64,000 bases of DNA from JACCXE01 sp963718605 (GTDB lineage: Bacteria; Actinomycetota; Acidimicrobiia; Acidimicrobiales; JACCXE01): positions 682,001 through 746,000 of the forward strand of contig OY970363.1 in assembly GCA_963718605.1 (NCBI GenBank), given 5' to 3'. Positions 51,351 through 59,869 of the stretch are shown one piece after another. Both the position numbers and the translations under genes were made by a program. Every line of letters starts with the position of its first letter. Position 1 is the stretch's first letter. The notes below the pieces were generated by a model that worked only from the letters and a program-made list of their open reading frames with translations, was not told where the DNA came from and searched no databases.

Positions 51351-51818
51351 CTACGCGGCGTCGGCGCTGGACGCTTCGATGACCTTGGCGAGTTTCTGCA
51401 GCGAGGCGGAGTTGCGGGCGGCGAGGATCGGGCGCAGCAAGGGCGTCGCGACCACGATGGGGCCGATCGGGCGCTCGCGCATCTTCACTTCGGTGGTGGC
51501 GTCGCCGCGCTTCTTGAGCTGGAACTCGACCTCGCCCTGGAACGGTCCGATGTGGACTTCGAGCACGAGGCGGCGGTGGCCTTGCACGGCGATCGCCTTC
51601 GTGTCGTCGTCGACCGTCACCGCTTCGGTTGGGCCGACCGAGTGGTCGAACTCGGTCCCGGGTGCGGGGAAGTCTTCGTCGACGTGGCGGATTTTTTGCG
51701 CGCCCACGAGCCAGTCCGGGTAGGTACGCGGGTCCGCGATGGCATTGAAGACTTCGTCGCGCGGTGCCTCGATGGTCTGATGCACTTCGACGGGCGACCA
51801 CGGCTGGAGCATGTTCAT
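51351..51818 (-). CDS. SRPBCC family protein
   Basis: 155 residues from ATG 51818; a TTG at 51836 is possible. A helix-grip fold is suggested by VEVHQTIEAPRDEVFNAIAD, RTYPDWLVGAQKIRH, PAPGTEFDHSVG and a long C-terminal helix (LRPILAARNSASLQKLAKVI). Members bind hydrophobic ligands such as lipids or polyketides. It lies in tandem with the small acidic gene and the S1C protease gene upstream on the same strand. Confidence 0.85.
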   Translation of the reverse strand: MNMLQPWSPVEVHQTIEAPRDEVFNAIADPRTYPDWLVGAQKIRHVDEDFPAPGTEFDHSVGPTEAVTVDDDTKAIAVQGHRRLVLEVHIGPFQGEVEFQLKKRGDATTEVKMRERPIGPIVVATPLLRPILAARNSASLQKLAKVIEASSADAA

Positions 51819-51848
51819 GCTCAGCCGAGTGCCCAAAAGCGACCGGGT

Positions 51849-52136
51849 TTAAGCCTCGGCGGGCTCTTCTTCGGGGTAGCCCAGATCCCAGTCGAGCGTG
51901 AGGTTCTCGCGCTCGGCGTCGCGCACGACGCGCTCGCGGTTGCGCCGGAACTGCGGATCGTGCGGGGGCAGCAGCACCAGGCGGGCCATGGCCCGCTGGC
52001 GGAACTCTTCGATGAGTGCGCGGTCGCCGAAGTCGGACTGAATCTCCCAGTGCGGCATGACCGGGCCGAGGTACACGACCCGAACATGTCCACGCGGAGG
52101 CTGCGGAGCGGCTTCTGGTGTTTCGGCGAGAGACAT
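51849..52136 (-). CDS. small hypothetical protein
   Basis: 95 residues with VRVVYLGPVMPHWEIQSDFG and a helical segment IEEFRQRAMARLVLLPPHDP. The C-terminus is acidic (GYPEEEPAEA). No signal or membrane segment is seen. I do not recognise a family. It lies between the S1C protease and SRPBCC genes in the same orientation with short gaps, so it is probably part of one transcript. Confidence 0.7.
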   Translation of the reverse strand: MSLAETPEAAPQPPRGHVRVVYLGPVMPHWEIQSDFGDRALIEEFRQRAMARLVLLPPHDPQFRRNRERVVRDAERENLTLDWDLGYPEEEPAEA

Positions 52137-52149
52137 AAGGCGGACGATT

Positions 52150-53355
52150 CTACTGGGCCACGCCGCGACTACCGATAGCCAGCTCAGCCGTGCGCTTGTT
52201 GTCGCCTCGGTAGTAGACGATTTCGGCCTTGTCGCCAGGCTCCGTGGCCCGCACCAGGGTCACCAACTCGGCCGCGCTGTCCACGCTCTTGCCTTTAAAC
52301 GACGTCACCACGTCACCGGTCCGCAAACCCGCCTGCTCGGCCGGCGACCCCTCGGTCACGGACTGCACGACCGCTCCCTTGTCGACGGGCACGCCCAGCT
52401 GTTCCTTCAGATTCGACGACATGTCGATGGTGCCCAGGCCGATGAACGCCACTCCCGGCGCCGGTTTGCCCGATCGCAGCCGATCGATGAGCGGACGGAT
52501 CGAGTCGATCGACAACGCGAACCCGATGCTCTCGACGGGCGCGCCGGCCCCCGAATCCCGGATCACGATCGTGTTCATGCCCACGACTTCGCCGCTGGCG
52601 TCGACCAGCGGACCGCCGGAGTTGCCGGAGTTGATCGCCGCGTCGGTCTGAATGAGGTGCTGGAGGTTTTCGCTCGGATCATCGACCGTGCGGTCCAGGG
52701 CCGACACGATCCCGCGGGTCACGGTATTGCCCCCCACCAGGGCTAACGCGTTGCCAATCGCCAGCACGTCGTCACCGACGGCGAGCGACGAGGACTTGCC
52801 GAGCGTGACCGTTTTGAGACCGCTGGCGTTGCGCACCTTGATAATCGCGACGTCGCGCGTGGGGTCCGCACCTACGAGATCGGCGGGTCGGGCCGTCTTC
52901 TCGCCCTCAAAGGTCACGGTGATCCGCTGCGCGCCTTCGATGACGTGGTTGTTCGTGAGCACGTCGCCGTCCGAACTCAGCACCATGCCGGTGCCGGCGC
53001 CACGCACCCGCTGCACGGTGGGCCCGAAGAACCCGTCCTGACGCACAAATCCGTCGGTTTCGATGGAAACGACGGCCGGAATGGTCTTGGACAACACGCT
53101 CTGGATGTCCATCGCCCGGCCCCGCAGTTTCAGGTTGGAACCGGGAGCGAAGGTAATTCGGGCTCCATTTCCGTCCTGGCGGGTACTTAAAGCCACGATG
53201 CCGCCACCGATCAATCCCCCGATTAGCGCCACGAGCAGCAATAACGCCACGCCCGTGCGTTCTTTGGGTGGATTGGGCAATTGGACGGGGTCAGCAAGAG
53301 GAGGCTGTAACGGTGCCGAACTCTCGACAAGGACTTCGGTGGGATCGTCAGACAT
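52150..53355 (-). CDS. S1C trypsin-like protease with PDZ domain
   Basis: 401 residues. A short cytoplasmic tail and one membrane helix (GVALLLLVALIGGLIGGGIV) lead to the protease domain: His in LTNNHVIEG, Asp in PTRDVAIIKV, Ser in INSGNSGGPLVDASG. A C-terminal PDZ (about 305-395: GAVVQSVTEGSPAEQAGLRT) completes it. It is a second HtrA/PepD-like protease besides the one at 45.2 kb. It is divergent from a WhiB gene. Confidence 0.93.
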   Translation of the reverse strand: MSDDPTEVLVESSAPLQPPLADPVQLPNPPKERTGVALLLLVALIGGLIGGGIVALSTRQDGNGARITFAPGSNLKLRGRAMDIQSVLSKTIPAVVSIETDGFVRQDGFFGPTVQRVRGAGTGMVLSSDGDVLTNNHVIEGAQRITVTFEGEKTARPADLVGADPTRDVAIIKVRNASGLKTVTLGKSSSLAVGDDVLAIGNALALVGGNTVTRGIVSALDRTVDDPSENLQHLIQTDAAINSGNSGGPLVDASGEVVGMNTIVIRDSGAGAPVESIGFALSIDSIRPLIDRLRSGKPAPGVAFIGLGTIDMSSNLKEQLGVPVDKGAVVQSVTEGSPAEQAGLRTGDVVTSFKGKSVDSAAELVTLVRATEPGDKAEIVYYRGDNKRTAELAIGSRGVAQ

Positions 53356-53443
53356 CTGAGGCTCCTACTTGATTCGTATTACTGGGGAACCGAATGGGTT
53401 CTGGCGGCGTCTAAGCCGTCAGTCGACAAGGAAGGCGCATCGC

Positions 53444-53698
53444 ATGAACACAGAGTGGATGAGCATCGGGAAATGCCGCGAAGTGCATCCTGCCGTGTTT
53501 TTCCCGAGCGACGGTGTCGGGGTCGAAGTCGCGCGCAAGCTCTGCGCGGAGTGCCCAGTGAAGGCGCCATGCCTCGAATATGCGATCGAAAACCGGATCG
53601 ACCACGGTGTGTGGGGCGGCGCTTCTGAACGAGAGCGACGACGCATCATGCGGCAGCGCCGGCTGGATGCTGCCGCGCTGCGTGTACCTACGACCTAG
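53444..53698 (+). CDS. WhiB family regulator
   Basis: 84 residues from ATG 53444, preceded by AAGGAAGG. The four cluster ligands are C11, C34, C37 and C43 (C-x22-C-x2-C-x5-C). The VWGGASERERRRI turn and basic tail follow. WhiB proteins carry a redox-sensitive [4Fe-4S] cluster and act on the main sigma factor. A longer in-frame start has no WhiB homology. It converges with tatA. Confidence 0.95.
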   Translation: MNTEWMSIGKCREVHPAVFFPSDGVGVEVARKLCAECPVKAPCLEYAIENRIDHGVWGGASERERRRIMRQRRLDAAALRVPTT

Positions 53699-53701
53699 CC
53701 G

Positions 53702-53884
53702 TTACTTATCGGTCGGCTTCTTGGGGTCGTCGTCGTCTTTGGCGGCGCCTTCGTTGATGCCTTCTTTGAATTCCTTCTGGGCCTGACCAAGCGAGCGCGC
53801 CAGCTTCGGTAGACGGGAAGAGCCGAACACCAGCATCACCACGACGAGCACGATGATGAGTTCCGTGGTTCCAAGACCGAACAT
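53702..53884 (-). CDS. tatA: twin-arginine translocase subunit TatA
   Basis: 60 residues: a short periplasmic N-terminus, one membrane helix (TTELIIVLVVVMLVFGSSRL), the FGSSRLPKLARSLGQAQKEF amphipathic helix and a charged Asp/Lys tail. These are the features of TatA/TatE, which forms the translocation pore for folded proteins. No tatB or tatC lies nearby in the window. Confidence 0.95.
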   Translation of the reverse strand: MFGLGTTELIIVLVVVMLVFGSSRLPKLARSLGQAQKEFKEGINEGAAKDDDDPKKPTDK

Positions 53885-53967
53885 GGCGAATCCTTTGAAC
53901 TAAGCGCCACGTTTGGCGGCGCAACCCCTTCAGGGTACCTCTCTCTACGGAGTGCCAGTCTTCACGG

Positions 53968-54789
53968 ATGCTTGCGTGTGTCATCAATTTGAGTGAGGGC
54001 AGATTGCCCGAGGTGATCGCGTCGCTCGCCGCCGCCGCGGGGGATCACTGCCTCGACGTTCATACCGACGCCGATCACCACCGCAGCGTGTTCTGGCTCG
54101 CCGGTCCCGCGGTCGAAGACGCCGCCCGCGCGCTGGCCACCGCGGCGGTGCATGCGCTGTCGCTGACGGAACACGACGGCGTGCACCCGCGCATCGGCGT
54201 GGTGGACGTCGTTCCGTTTGTCCCGATCGATGCGGGGTCATCGATGTTCGACGCGATCGGCGCCCGCGACGCGTTCGCGGTGTGGGCCGGCAATGCGTTG
54301 GACCTGCCGTGCTTCTTGTACGGGCCGAATCGCACGCTGCCCGAGGTGCGCAAGACCGCGTTCGACCCGGCGGTGCCCGACACCGGCCCCCGTCATCCGC
54401 ATCCGACTGCGGGCGCCGCCGCCGTCGGCGCGCGCACTCCCCTGGTGGCCTACAACCTGTGGCTCGCGAATTCAGACCTGACCCAAGCCAAGGTCGTGGC
54501 CGCCGGGCTGCGCGGCCCCGACGTGCGCGCGCTCGGCTTACAAGTGGGCGAGCACGTCCAGGTCAGCTGCAACTTGATCAACCCGTCGCGCGTCGGGCCC
54601 GCGAAGGTCTACGACGATGTCGCTCGCCGCGTGCCGGTCGCCCGGGCGGAACTGGTCGGTCTCGTGGGGCGTGACGTACTCACTGCTGTCCCCGAACGCC
54701 GCTGGGCCGAGCTTGATTTGGCCGAAGCCAAGACGGTCGAGGCCTGCCTCGAACAGGCAGGCCTCGGGGGAAGTCCCGCTGGCCGTTAG
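53968..54789 (+). CDS. glutamate formiminotransferase-like protein
   Basis: 273 residues matching the N-terminal formiminotransferase domain of FTCD: CVINLSEGRLPEVIASLAAA, DVHTDADHHRSVFWLAG, HPRIGVVDVVPFVPIDAGSS, VEV-type QVSCNLINPSRVGPAKVYD. The classical enzyme moves a formimino group from formiminoglutamate to tetrahydrofolate in histidine breakdown. No other hut genes are nearby and the cyclodeaminase domain is absent, so the exact substrate is uncertain. Confidence 0.85.
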   Translation: MLACVINLSEGRLPEVIASLAAAAGDHCLDVHTDADHHRSVFWLAGPAVEDAARALATAAVHALSLTEHDGVHPRIGVVDVVPFVPIDAGSSMFDAIGARDAFAVWAGNALDLPCFLYGPNRTLPEVRKTAFDPAVPDTGPRHPHPTAGAAAVGARTPLVAYNLWLANSDLTQAKVVAAGLRGPDVRALGLQVGEHVQVSCNLINPSRVGPAKVYDDVARRVPVARAELVGLVGRDVLTAVPERRWAELDLAEAKTVEACLEQAGLGGSPAGR

Positions 54790-54804
54790 TTAACGATTAC
54801 TGCG

Positions 54805-55080
54805 CTACGAAGCGCTGGCCGCACGGCGAGCCAACGCCCGCGAACGACGCACGCGGCGACGTTCACGTTCACTCATGCCGCCCCAGATCCCGAACTTCTC
54901 GCCATTGGCGAGAGCAAACTCGAGGCAGTCTTCGCGCACCACGCAGCCTTTGCAGACTTCCTTGGCTTCGCGGGTTGACGCCCCTCGTTCGGGAAAGAAC
55001 AAATCCGGGTCGACCCCCATGCAGTTGGCGTACTCCTGCCAGCCACGGTCATCACCTTCTAGAACACTTACGAGATTCAT
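54805..55080 (-). CDS. WhiB family regulator
   Basis: 91 residues from ATG 55080, which has GGGAGG upstream. Cluster ligands are C20, C43, C46 and C52. The turn GIWGGMSERERRRVRRSRAL and Arg-rich tail follow. This longer, Trp-Gln-containing form (RGWQEYANCMGVDPDLFFP) resembles the WhiB/WblE group. It is the second WhiB gene within 1.5 kb. It converges with the formiminotransferase-like gene and diverges from the M14 peptidase. Confidence 0.95.
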   Translation of the reverse strand: MNLVSVLEGDDRGWQEYANCMGVDPDLFFPERGASTREAKEVCKGCVVREDCLEFALANGEKFGIWGGMSERERRRVRRSRALARRAASAS

Positions 55081-55200
55081 CGGTTCGCCTCCCTCCCCGG
55101 CAATACCACCGATGGAATTACATGCATGTGATACTCCGACTTTCACGCTCGCGCAAGTGCGCGCTCAATATTTCCGGGCTTTTCTCGTAGGTTGACGACC

Positions 55201-56889
55201 ATGGTTGATGTGCCCCGCGACAGATTCGTTCGCTACCGCGAGCTCACCGAGCTGCTGGATGCCCTCGCCGCGGCACGACCGGACTTGGTGGAGTTGTCCG
55301 AAATCGGCCGATCCCACGAGGACCGTTCCATCACTCTGGCGACCGTTACGAACAGTGCGACCGGTCCCCATCACGAGAAGCCCGCCATGTGGATCGACGC
55401 CAACATCCACGCCACCGAGCACACCGGCGGCACCGCCGCGCTCAATCTGCTGCACAAGCTCGTCACCGAGCACGGCACCGACGACACCGTGACCCGGGTG
55501 CTCGACACGCGCTGCTTCTACATCGTGCCCCGCATGAACCCCGATGGCGTCGAGCTCGGGTTGGGCGAGCGGCCTCGCTACGTGCGCTCCTCGGCCCGTG
55601 AGTGGCCTCGTACGGATCAGCAGGACGGGTTGATCGCGGAGGACATGGACGGTGACGGCCGCATCCTCACGATGCGCGTGGTCGATCCGAACGGCGCCTG
55701 GAAGACGTACTTCGACGACCCGCGCCTGCTGGTCCCGCGCGACGCCGACGAAGACGGCCCCGGCCCCTATTACCGCCTGCTGACGGAAGGCCATATCCAG
55801 AACTACGACGGCGTCACGATCAAGCACGCGCCGCCGCTCGCCGGCCTCGACATGAACCGCAACTACCCCGTCGAGTGGCGCCCTGAGGGCGAGCAGGTTG
55901 GCGCCGGCCCGTATCCCACTTCTGAGCCCGAGATTCGCGCCGTGGTGCAGGCGATCGTCGACCGGCCCAACATCTGCGCGTTCATCCAGTACCACACGAT
56001 GTCGGGCGTCCACCTGCGGCCCTACGGCACCAAGAACGACGACGGGTTGCCCACGTTCGACCTCAAGGTGTTCAAAGAGATCGGCAAGAAGGCCACCGAA
56101 CTCACGGGCTACCCCGCGGTGAGCGTGTACCACGACTTCCGGTACGACCCGAAGGACAACATCACCGGCGTGGCCGACGACTGGGCCTACGACCACCTCG
56201 GCGTGCACGCGTGGACCACCGAGTTCTGGTCGCCCATGCGCGCCGCCGGCATCGAGGATTTCAAGTTCATCGAGTGGTGGTCCGACCATCCCCTCGAGGA
56301 CGACCTGAAGATGTTGGCGTGGGCCGACGAGGTCGCGCCGGGCGAGGGTTACGTCGACTGGTACGAGTACGACCATCCCGATCTGGGCCCGGTCGAACTC
56401 GGCGGGTGGAACAACCAACTCCTCATTCGCAACCCTCCGCCTCATCTGTTGGCCGACGAAGTGAAGCCGCACGCTGACTGGGCGATCTGGCACCTGCTGA
56501 TCTCGCCGTTGCTGCGCCTGCGCTCCACGGAGGTTGAATCAGTCGGCGACGGTGCGTGGCGCGTGCGCGTGGTCGTCGAGAACACGGGTTGGCTGCCTAC
56601 GAACGTCACGCAGAAGGCGATCGAACGCAAGGTGGTGCGTGAAGTCGAGGCGCGGATCACCGTCGGTGACGGCGTCAGCGTCGTGGGCGACCCGAAGATC
56701 CAGCTGGGCCAGCTCGCGGGGCGCGTCGGCAAGCACTCGATGCTCGGCGGCTTCGGCGGAACCACCGATCCGACGGTGGACCGCGCCAAGGCCGAGTGGA
56801 TCGTGCGCGGCACGGCCGGCTCCTCGGTCGCGGTCGAGGTGTGGTCGCCGCGTGCCGGCGTCGTGCGCACCACCGTCGAGCTCGCGTAG
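55201..56889 (+). CDS. M14 family zinc carboxypeptidase
   Basis: 562 residues from ATG 55201. Zinc ligands are expected in NIHATEHTGG (HxxE) and the His of FIQYHTMSG. The catalytic Glu is likely in TTEFWSP. MNPDGVELG and LDMNRNYPVEW are conserved M14 segments. The C-terminal 140 residues form a beta domain. No signal peptide is seen, so it appears cytoplasmic. The next gene starts directly at the base after its stop. Confidence 0.93.
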   Translation: MVDVPRDRFVRYRELTELLDALAAARPDLVELSEIGRSHEDRSITLATVTNSATGPHHEKPAMWIDANIHATEHTGGTAALNLLHKLVTEHGTDDTVTRVLDTRCFYIVPRMNPDGVELGLGERPRYVRSSAREWPRTDQQDGLIAEDMDGDGRILTMRVVDPNGAWKTYFDDPRLLVPRDADEDGPGPYYRLLTEGHIQNYDGVTIKHAPPLAGLDMNRNYPVEWRPEGEQVGAGPYPTSEPEIRAVVQAIVDRPNICAFIQYHTMSGVHLRPYGTKNDDGLPTFDLKVFKEIGKKATELTGYPAVSVYHDFRYDPKDNITGVADDWAYDHLGVHAWTTEFWSPMRAAGIEDFKFIEWWSDHPLEDDLKMLAWADEVAPGEGYVDWYEYDHPDLGPVELGGWNNQLLIRNPPPHLLADEVKPHADWAIWHLLISPLLRLRSTEVESVGDGAWRVRVVVENTGWLPTNVTQKAIERKVVREVEARITVGDGVSVVGDPKIQLGQLAGRVGKHSMLGGFGGTTDPTVDRAKAEWIVRGTAGSSVAVEVWSPRAGVVRTTVELA

Positions 56890-59328
56890 GTGGACGCGCT
56901 CGCGGTCGAACTCCCGCTCGGCGGCCGCCTGGTAGTCGCGGCCAACCTGCTGCTCACGCGTAAGGCGACCGCGCCGAGCGAGGCCACCACGAACGAACTC
57001 GTCGACGTACTCGACGGGTGGGACGGCGCCGGCGTATTCGTCATCGCCGGCGGCCTGCTCGACGAGTCGGACGACAAGAACACCCGGGCTGCGGCCTACG
57101 ACGCCCACCCGCGCCTGGCCGCGGCCCTACGCGCCTTTGCTGCCGTCGACGGACGGCGCGTCTTCGTGCTGCCCGACGACGCTCCGGCGCTCGACGTCGA
57201 CGTTGCGACCGGAGCGGGCGGGCGCCGCGTCCGCGTGTCGTCGGAAGGGGACGAACCTGAAGCGCGACGCCTCATCGGCGCTGGTTACATCGGGTTGATC
57301 GCGGGCGGCTGTGACGCCGGCTTCGAGAATTTCGGCCCCGGCTTTTTTGCCACGGCCGGGCGCGTCGGTGAGGTGGTGGAGCCACGTCCCGCGCGTTTGG
57401 GGCTGCCCGCGGTGGCGTCACCGACGCGCGTCGCGTCATGGGTCGAAGTGGAGGCGGGCGCGGACCTGCACGCCCGCCTGTGGTTCTCGCAGGTGGACCT
57501 GCCCGGCGCAGGCATCTGGACGCGCGTAGTCGCGCGGCGCGTGGAACGACCCGACCGTCCCGTGCGCGTCGCGGCGTATCCGGGCGAGGAGTCCTGGCCC
57601 GCCGGCGAAGCACTGATGGAGCGACCGACGCGCGTGCGCCGCCGCGCCGCCACGCTGATTGCGGTCGCCGGTGCGCTCAACTTGATCTCGGCGATCACTC
57701 CGCCGCTGGAACACCGCCTCAACGACCTGCTGCAACTCGTGCCGCTCGCCGTCCCTCAGACCGCCACCGCCCTGGTGACGCTGTCGGGCCTCGGCCTGCT
57801 CGCGTTGGCCCGCGGCGTGCGGCGCGGCCAGCTGCGGGCGTTCCGCATCGCGCTGGCGCTGCTCGTTGGGTCGTTCATCCTGCACATCGTGAAGGGCGTC
57901 GACATCGAGGAGGGAGCGGCGGCCGCCATCGTTGGCGGCTATCTGTTCGCGCACCGCGACGCGTTCAACGCGAAGACGCGCACCCGCGCGATCCGCCACG
58001 GCATCCGGGCCGCGCTCGGCGCACTGGTTGCGGTGATCGCGACCATGACCGCGATGATCGAAGTGGTCACCTCGGCGAAGGGCCATCGCATCAATATTCC
58101 GCACGCGCTGCTGGCCACGGTCGAGCGCATGATCGGCGTCGAGACCGTGAAGCTGCCCCAAAGGCTCGACGACTTTGCCTCGCCGATGCTGATCGCGGTC
58201 GGCCTCGGATTCGCCTTCTGGATCGCGTGGCAAGCCATTCAACCGGCCGCCGCACTCCGCGGTACGCGCGACGAATTGGGCCGCGCCCGCACGATCGTTG
58301 CCCGCTTCGGCGCCGGCACCCTCGATTACTTCGCGTTGCGCACGGACAAGGAGTTCTTCTTCGCGCGTGAGTCCCTCGTGGCCTACGCCGTACATCAAGG
58401 GATCTGCCTGGTGTCACCGGACCCGATCGGGCCGCCCTGGGAACGCGACGCAGTGTGGGACGACTTCCGCCGCTTCGCCGATGGTGAAGGGTGGAGCGTC
58501 GCGGTGTTCGGCGCCGACGAGGACTGGCTGCCGATCTACCGCCGCTCGGGTATGCACGACCTGTACGTCGGCGACGAAGCCGTCGTGGACGTCACTCGTT
58601 TCAGTCTGGACGGCGGTCGTCACAAGGGGCTACGCCAAGCCGCCAATCGGGTCGCGAAGTACGGCTACACGATGACCTTTCACGACCCGGCCATGGCCGA
58701 CGACGAACTGCGCGCCGGCGTCGAAGGCGTGATGGGTCTGAGCCGGCGCGGTGACGTCGAGCGCGGGTTCTCGATGACCCTCGGGCGCATCTTCGATCGC
58801 GAAGACAAAGGCCTGTTGCTCGCCGTCTGCCGCAACGAGCACGGCGTGCCGGTGGCCTTCTGCCAGTACGTGCCGGCGCCAGGCATCGAGGGGTACTCGC
58901 TCGACTTGATGCGTCGCGACGCGGGCGAGCACCCCAACGGTCTGCTCGACTTCGTGGTCGTCGAAACGATCCGTTACCTCGCCGCCAACGGTTTCCGGCG
59001 CCTGGGGTTGAACTTCGCCACGATGCGCGCCGTGCTCGCAGGCGAATCGGGCGCTGGCATCGCCACCCGGGTCGAGCGCTGGGCGTTGAAACGGATGTCG
59101 GGGTCGATGCAGATCGAGTCGCTTTGGAAGTTCAACGCCAAGTTCGACCCGGAATGGCAGCCGCGCTTTGCCGTCTACGACACGGTTGGCAACGTCGTGC
59201 CGGTGGCTTTCGCGATCGCCCGCGCCGAGTCGTTTTGGGAGCTTCCGCTCCTTGGCCGCTTCCTGGTGCCGCCCACCCCGATTGCGCGCGTGGACGCCGC
59301 TGCAACCAATTCGCCGCTGGGCGACTAG
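56890..59328 (+). CDS. MprF-like lysyltransferase (DUF2156) with degenerate phosphoesterase N-terminus
   Basis: 812 residues from GTG 56890. Residues about 1-230 resemble a calcineurin-like phosphoesterase but lack metal ligands (VVAANLLL in place of a DLH motif, IAGGLLDES in place of GD). Several membrane helices follow (about 255-420). The C-terminal DUF2156/LPG-synthase domain (about 470-790) contains LDYFALRTDKEFFFARES, YGYTMTFHDPAMADDELRAG, FCQYVPAPGIEGYSLDLMRR and LGLNFATMRAVLAGES. MprF enzymes add amino acids to phosphatidylglycerol, altering surface charge. The same-strand M14 gene ends one base before it. Confidence 0.85.
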   Translation: MDALAVELPLGGRLVVAANLLLTRKATAPSEATTNELVDVLDGWDGAGVFVIAGGLLDESDDKNTRAAAYDAHPRLAAALRAFAAVDGRRVFVLPDDAPALDVDVATGAGGRRVRVSSEGDEPEARRLIGAGYIGLIAGGCDAGFENFGPGFFATAGRVGEVVEPRPARLGLPAVASPTRVASWVEVEAGADLHARLWFSQVDLPGAGIWTRVVARRVERPDRPVRVAAYPGEESWPAGEALMERPTRVRRRAATLIAVAGALNLISAITPPLEHRLNDLLQLVPLAVPQTATALVTLSGLGLLALARGVRRGQLRAFRIALALLVGSFILHIVKGVDIEEGAAAAIVGGYLFAHRDAFNAKTRTRAIRHGIRAALGALVAVIATMTAMIEVVTSAKGHRINIPHALLATVERMIGVETVKLPQRLDDFASPMLIAVGLGFAFWIAWQAIQPAAALRGTRDELGRARTIVARFGAGTLDYFALRTDKEFFFARESLVAYAVHQGICLVSPDPIGPPWERDAVWDDFRRFADGEGWSVAVFGADEDWLPIYRRSGMHDLYVGDEAVVDVTRFSLDGGRHKGLRQAANRVAKYGYTMTFHDPAMADDELRAGVEGVMGLSRRGDVERGFSMTLGRIFDREDKGLLLAVCRNEHGVPVAFCQYVPAPGIEGYSLDLMRRDAGEHPNGLLDFVVVETIRYLAANGFRRLGLNFATMRAVLAGESGAGIATRVERWALKRMSGSMQIESLWKFNAKFDPEWQPRFAVYDTVGNVVPVAFAIARAESFWELPLLGRFLVPPTPIARVDAAATNSPLGD

Positions 59329-59338
59329 GACTTAAGTA

Positions 59339-59869
59339 ATGGAACTCATGAAGTTGGCGTTCAAATACCCCGATTTGTGGCACGTCACGGCCGCCGGCGG
59401 TTGGACGGCCGTGCGGGACAAGGGCCTCGTCGTGCCGGGCGAACTGCCCTACGGGATGGCGGAACGCGACTTCACCAAGTACCTCCAGGACGTGACGCTC
59501 GACCAGTGGTGGGACCTCGTGCGGGCCCGCAGCTACTTCTTCTGCCGTGAGGCCGACATGGAGTCGTTCGTCGATGCGTACGTCAGCAACGGCCACGGGC
59601 AAGAGGTGCTCAAGATCAAGACCGCTCTCGCGCTCGGGCCCGTGCTCGATCGCGTCGAGCTAACGACGGTGAGTGTGGGCGCGCTGCCCCGCGTGGCCAA
59701 GCCGTCACGCGGCCCGGAGACGTTCCAGCCGATCGCGCAGTACCCGGCCGCGAACATGACCAAGATCCAAGAGGTCACCATCGTCGGCGACTACGAGATT
59801 CCGTGGACCGCGGTCACCTCGGTGATCGAACGCCCGGCCGACGGCTCACGCCGCCGCCTCTTCCCCTAA
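59339..59869 (+). CDS. DUF7002-like hypothetical protein
   Basis: 176 residues. The N-terminus YPDLWHVTAAGGWTAVRDKG then LVVPGELPYG resembles the LYHvt...W..I...GL start of DUF7002-type, possibly ADP-ribosyltransferase-like, proteins. SYFFCREADMESFVDAY and KTALALGPVLDRVELTTVSV follow. No catalytic motif can be pointed out. It starts 10 bases after the MprF-like gene and converges on the VWA gene with a four-base overlap. Family assignment is tentative. Confidence 0.65.
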   Translation: MELMKLAFKYPDLWHVTAAGGWTAVRDKGLVVPGELPYGMAERDFTKYLQDVTLDQWWDLVRARSYFFCREADMESFVDAYVSNGHGQEVLKIKTALALGPVLDRVELTTVSVGALPRVAKPSRGPETFQPIAQYPAANMTKIQEVTIVGDYEIPWTAVTSVIERPADGSRRRLFP

